9,159 nucleotides of DNA. Source: an uncultured Haloferula sp. (GTDB lineage Bacteria > Verrucomicrobiota > Verrucomicrobiae > Verrucomicrobiales > Akkermansiaceae). The position numbers and the translations under genes are program-made. The DNA lies in NCBI GenBank assembly GCA_946481625.1, contig CAMLOZ010000101.1, forward strand, positions 1 through 9,159, in the 5' to 3' direction. Position 1 is the first letter of the stretch; the number at the start of each line of letters is the position of its first letter. The notes below the pieces were generated by a model. It ran no database searches. It was given only the letters and a program-made list of their open reading frames with translations, and was not told where the DNA came from. Positions 7,993 to 9,159 of the stretch are shown one piece after another.

Positions 7993-8502
7993 GTGCACAC
8001 CTCACCGATCGACTGGGCCAGTTGGCGGGCGGAGATCCACGCCACGTTGCTCTTCGTGGTGAGGGACGGGGAGATCCTGTTGATCGAGAAGAAGCGCGGC
8101 TTGGGGGCGGGGAAGATCAACGGCCCGGGGGGCAAGATCGATCCGGGCGAAACACCGCTGGAATGCGTGGTCCGCGAGACCCGGGAAGAACTGGGGATCA
8201 CCGCGCTACGACCGTGCAAGCTCGGGGAACTCCACTTCGCGATGTCCGACGTTCCCGATATCCTTTGCCATGTCTTCCTGGCCCGGGATTTCCAAGGGCA
8301 TCCTGTCGAAACGGAGGAGGCCGTCCCCCTCTGGTGCAAGCTGGGGGATATTCCTTACGACCGCATGTGGAAGGATGACATCCACTGGCTGCCCGTCCTG
8401 CTGGAGGGGCGCACCTTCCATGGCCGGTTTGTCTTCGACGGGGAGGAGGTGATCTGGCAAGACATGCAACTGGACGTCCACTGGAGTTCGCGGAATCCCT
8501 GA
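7993..8502 (+). CDS. MTH1/NUDT1-like Nudix hydrolase (oxidised purine dNTP diphosphatase)
   Basis: This 169-residue protein has a perfect Nudix box at residues 47-69 (GKIDPGETPLE, then CVVRETREELGI; pattern GX5EX7REUXEEXGU), which binds the metal for pyrophosphate hydrolysis. It also resembles human MTH1 outside the box. KRGLGAGKINGPGGK matches KRGFGAGRWNGFGGK, with Asn43 at the MTH1 Asn33 position. MWKDDIHWLPVLL and FHGRFVF match the MTH1 C-terminal segment, with Trp126, Asp128 and Asp129 at Trp117, Asp119 and Asp120. These residues recognise oxidised purines in MTH1, so removal of 8-oxo-dGTP and perhaps 2-OH-dATP is predicted. GTG 7993 is chosen because MHTSPIDWASW gives a normal N-terminus. 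TTG 7951 would add 14 unusual residues, and the next ATG (8242) is inside the fold. No intrinsic terminator lies between gcvP and this gene, so read-through is likely. Confidence 0.9.
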   Translation: MHTSPIDWASWRAEIHATLLFVVRDGEILLIEKKRGLGAGKINGPGGKIDPGETPLECVVRETREELGITALRPCKLGELHFAMSDVPDILCHVFLARDFQGHPVETEEAVPLWCKLGDIPYDRMWKDDIHWLPVLLEGRTFHGRFVFDGEEVIWQDMQLDVHWSSRNP

Positions 8503-8513
8503 GGTGGAAAGGG

Positions 8514-8535
8514 GATGTTAGGACATCACCGGTGA
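8514..8535. repeat. Overlapping hairpin and palindrome before the terminator
   Basis: GATGT (8514-8518) and ACATC (8523-8527) form a 5-bp hairpin with a 4-nt loop. It overlaps the perfect 10-bp palindrome TCACCGGTGA (8526-8535). Both lie in the 39 bp between the Nudix stop and the main terminator. They may help mRNA 3'-end formation or be coincidental. Confidence 0.35.
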
Positions 8536-8541
8536 AGCGAA

Positions 8542-8580
8542 AAACGCCCGTCTCCCCCACAATGGGGAAAACGGGCGTTT
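8542..8580. terminator. Bidirectional intrinsic terminator between convergent genes
   Basis: AAACGCCCGT (8542-8551) pairs perfectly with ACGGGCGTTT (8571-8580), extended inside by TCCCC/GGGGA (8553-8557/8564-8568) with a 6-nt loop. On the minus strand the stem ends in a run of five T, making it a good terminator for the small HTH gene, whose stop is 22 bp away. On the plus strand the T run is shorter, but the stem lies 39 bp after the Nudix stop and probably serves that transcript too. Confidence 0.88.
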
Positions 8581-8602
8581 GATGGATAAAGCTGAAGCGG
8601 GC

Positions 8603-8938
8603 TTAGAGGGCGGACTTGAGAGAGTTGAATTGGGCCTTGAGCTTGCTCAGTTCCTTCTCCGCTTTGGCGATCTGATCGTGAAGGGCCTGGAGCTTGGAGA
8701 GCTTCTTGCCGATCGGGCCCGCGACCGCGGCACCGCCCGAACTAACAATCCCGCCGCCGGATCCCGAGCGGATCCAACTGGAGATGGTAAGGGGAGAAAT
8801 CTTATATTTTTTCGAGGCGGCACTCTGGCCGCCGCGCCCCTTGTCGGCATTCACTTTGTCCACGAAGGCGATGATCTCCGCCTTCTCTTTTGCGGTGTAT
8901 CGGCGGCCTTTCGCCGCGTTGACGTTGGAGTTGCTCAT
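8603..8938 (-). CDS. Small HTH DNA-binding protein with coiled-coil tail
   Basis: This is a 111-residue basic protein. Residues 12-58 look like a helix-turn-helix of the transposase/Psq-like kind: RRYTAKEKAEIIAFVDKV forms helix 1, GGQSAASKKYKIS helix 2 and turn, and PLTISSWIRS the recognition helix. A flexible Gly/Ser/Ala linker covers about 59-77. Residues 80-111 form a coiled coil with an unbroken 3-4 heptad pattern at L83, L86, I90, A93, L97, L100, F104, L107 and L111. This predicts a DNA-binding dimer or higher oligomer. There is no DDE catalytic domain or second ORF, so it is not a complete transposase. Such stand-alone HTH proteins are often annotated as transposase remnants or regulators; which applies here is not decidable. 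ATG 8938 (minus) is the first start that gives the full domain. No strong SD is visible. The gene is convergent to the Nudix gene and has its own terminator. Confidence 0.75.
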   Translation of the reverse strand: MSNSNVNAAKGRRYTAKEKAEIIAFVDKVNADKGRGGQSAASKKYKISPLTISSWIRSGSGGGIVSSGGAAVAGPIGKKLSKLQALHDQIAKAEKELSKLKAQFNSLKSAL

Positions 8939-8998
8939 GACTCTGGAGCTTTAAGCCGGGAGTCGTTGAGTCGCAAGCGCAAACTTGTAACAAGACTC
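8939..8998 (-). promoter_or_regulatory. Dyad-rich 5' region of the HTH gene, possible operator
   Basis: Immediately upstream of the HTH start codon lie GACTC (8939-8943) and its inverse GAGTC (8960-8964), flanking GCTTTAAGC (8948-8956). Further copies follow: GAGTC (8968-8972), then CTTGTAACAAG (8984-8994) overlapping GACTC (8994-8998). Four copies of the pentamer in 60 bp, in alternating orientation, would suit binding by a dimeric HTH protein, possibly autoregulation. This role is inferred; only the repeats are seen. Confidence 0.45.
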
Positions 8999-9159
8999 AC
9001 TTTTTTTATATATGCGTAGTTCTACGATGCGAACCACATGTTCGTGGTAGAAAACTATTTAGTGACATTCTCAAAATCAGACTCCATGCAAAAATTGCAG
9101 GAATTCGAGGTGGGTATGGTGAAGAATCAATGAGTTACGAGTAAGGGTATGACTCGAGG
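8999..9159. promoter_or_regulatory. AT-rich gene-free region upstream of the HTH gene
   Basis: No credible gene is present. GC is about 39% by hand count (9001-9159), far below the rest of the window. On the minus strand TATATAAAAAAAG (around 9000-9012) could hold a -10 element for the HTH gene, but no good -35 is seen at the right spacing. More inverted repeats occur: CGTAGTTCTACG (9015-9026), ACCAC/GTGGT (9033-9037/9044-9048) and TGCAA/TTGCA (9087-9091/9095-9099). Further GANTC pentamers start at 9080, 9124 and 9151. The region probably contains the HTH promoter and may contain the control region of a gene beyond the window edge. Confidence 0.4.

Noticed and set aside
8579..9019. Plus-strand open frame of 146 codons over the HTH gene
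   Set aside because: It begins inside the terminator stem. The minus frame has an HTH, a perfect heptad pattern and a terminator in the right place.
9086..9133. Small ORF starting at ATG 9086 (15 codons)
   Set aside because: It is very short, has no SD, and overlaps the TGCAA/TTGCA dyad. There is nothing to support translation.
8603..9159. Insertion sequence containing the HTH gene
   Set aside because: No DDE transposase, no matching terminal inverted repeats and no target-site duplication are visible in the window.

Overview
The window looks like a GC-rich bacterial chromosome segment. The phylum is most likely Verrucomicrobiota (Luteolibacter/Haloferula-like). This is an inference from the WcaJ-type glycosylphosphotransferase, the short fibronectin-type secreted protein, the small Gly-rich-linker HTH protein and the frequent weak or absent Shine-Dalgarno sequences. 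It was not tested by any search.

Layout. (1) Nucleotides 2-4076 are the end of an exopolysaccharide (EPS) assembly locus, all on the + strand. It holds the 3' part of a Wzz/BY-kinase-type chain-length protein, then a membrane polyprenyl-phosphate glycosylphosphotransferase that starts repeat-unit synthesis, and 10 bp later a Wzx/MATE-like flippase. (2) Nucleotides 4235-4867 encode a secreted protein with two fibronectin-III-like domains, closed by a strong intrinsic terminator (4879-4920). (3) Nucleotides 5110-8502 hold a full-length single-chain glycine dehydrogenase (gcvP), without gcvT or gcvH beside it, followed 54 bp later by a Nudix hydrolase that resembles eukaryotic MTH1/NUDT1 well beyond the Nudix box. 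(4) A long bidirectional terminator (8542-8580) separates this from a convergent small gene (8603-8938, minus strand). That gene encodes an HTH protein with a Gly-rich linker and an uninterrupted heptad-repeat tail. Its upstream region (8939-9159) is AT-rich and carries clustered short dyads and GACTC/GAGTC pentamers.

How the genes work together. The first three fit a Wzx/Wzy-type EPS pathway: initiation on undecaprenyl phosphate, flipping, and chain-length control. The chain-length protein is odd because its Walker A lysine is arginine and its tail has no tyrosine, so it may not be an active tyrosine autokinase. gcvP and the Nudix gene are housekeeping genes that could share a transcript. 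The most interesting parts for a second look are the degenerate kinase, the HTH/coiled-coil gene with its dyad-rich upstream region, and the paired leader of gcvP. I see no CRISPR array, tRNA, rRNA, or complete mobile element.
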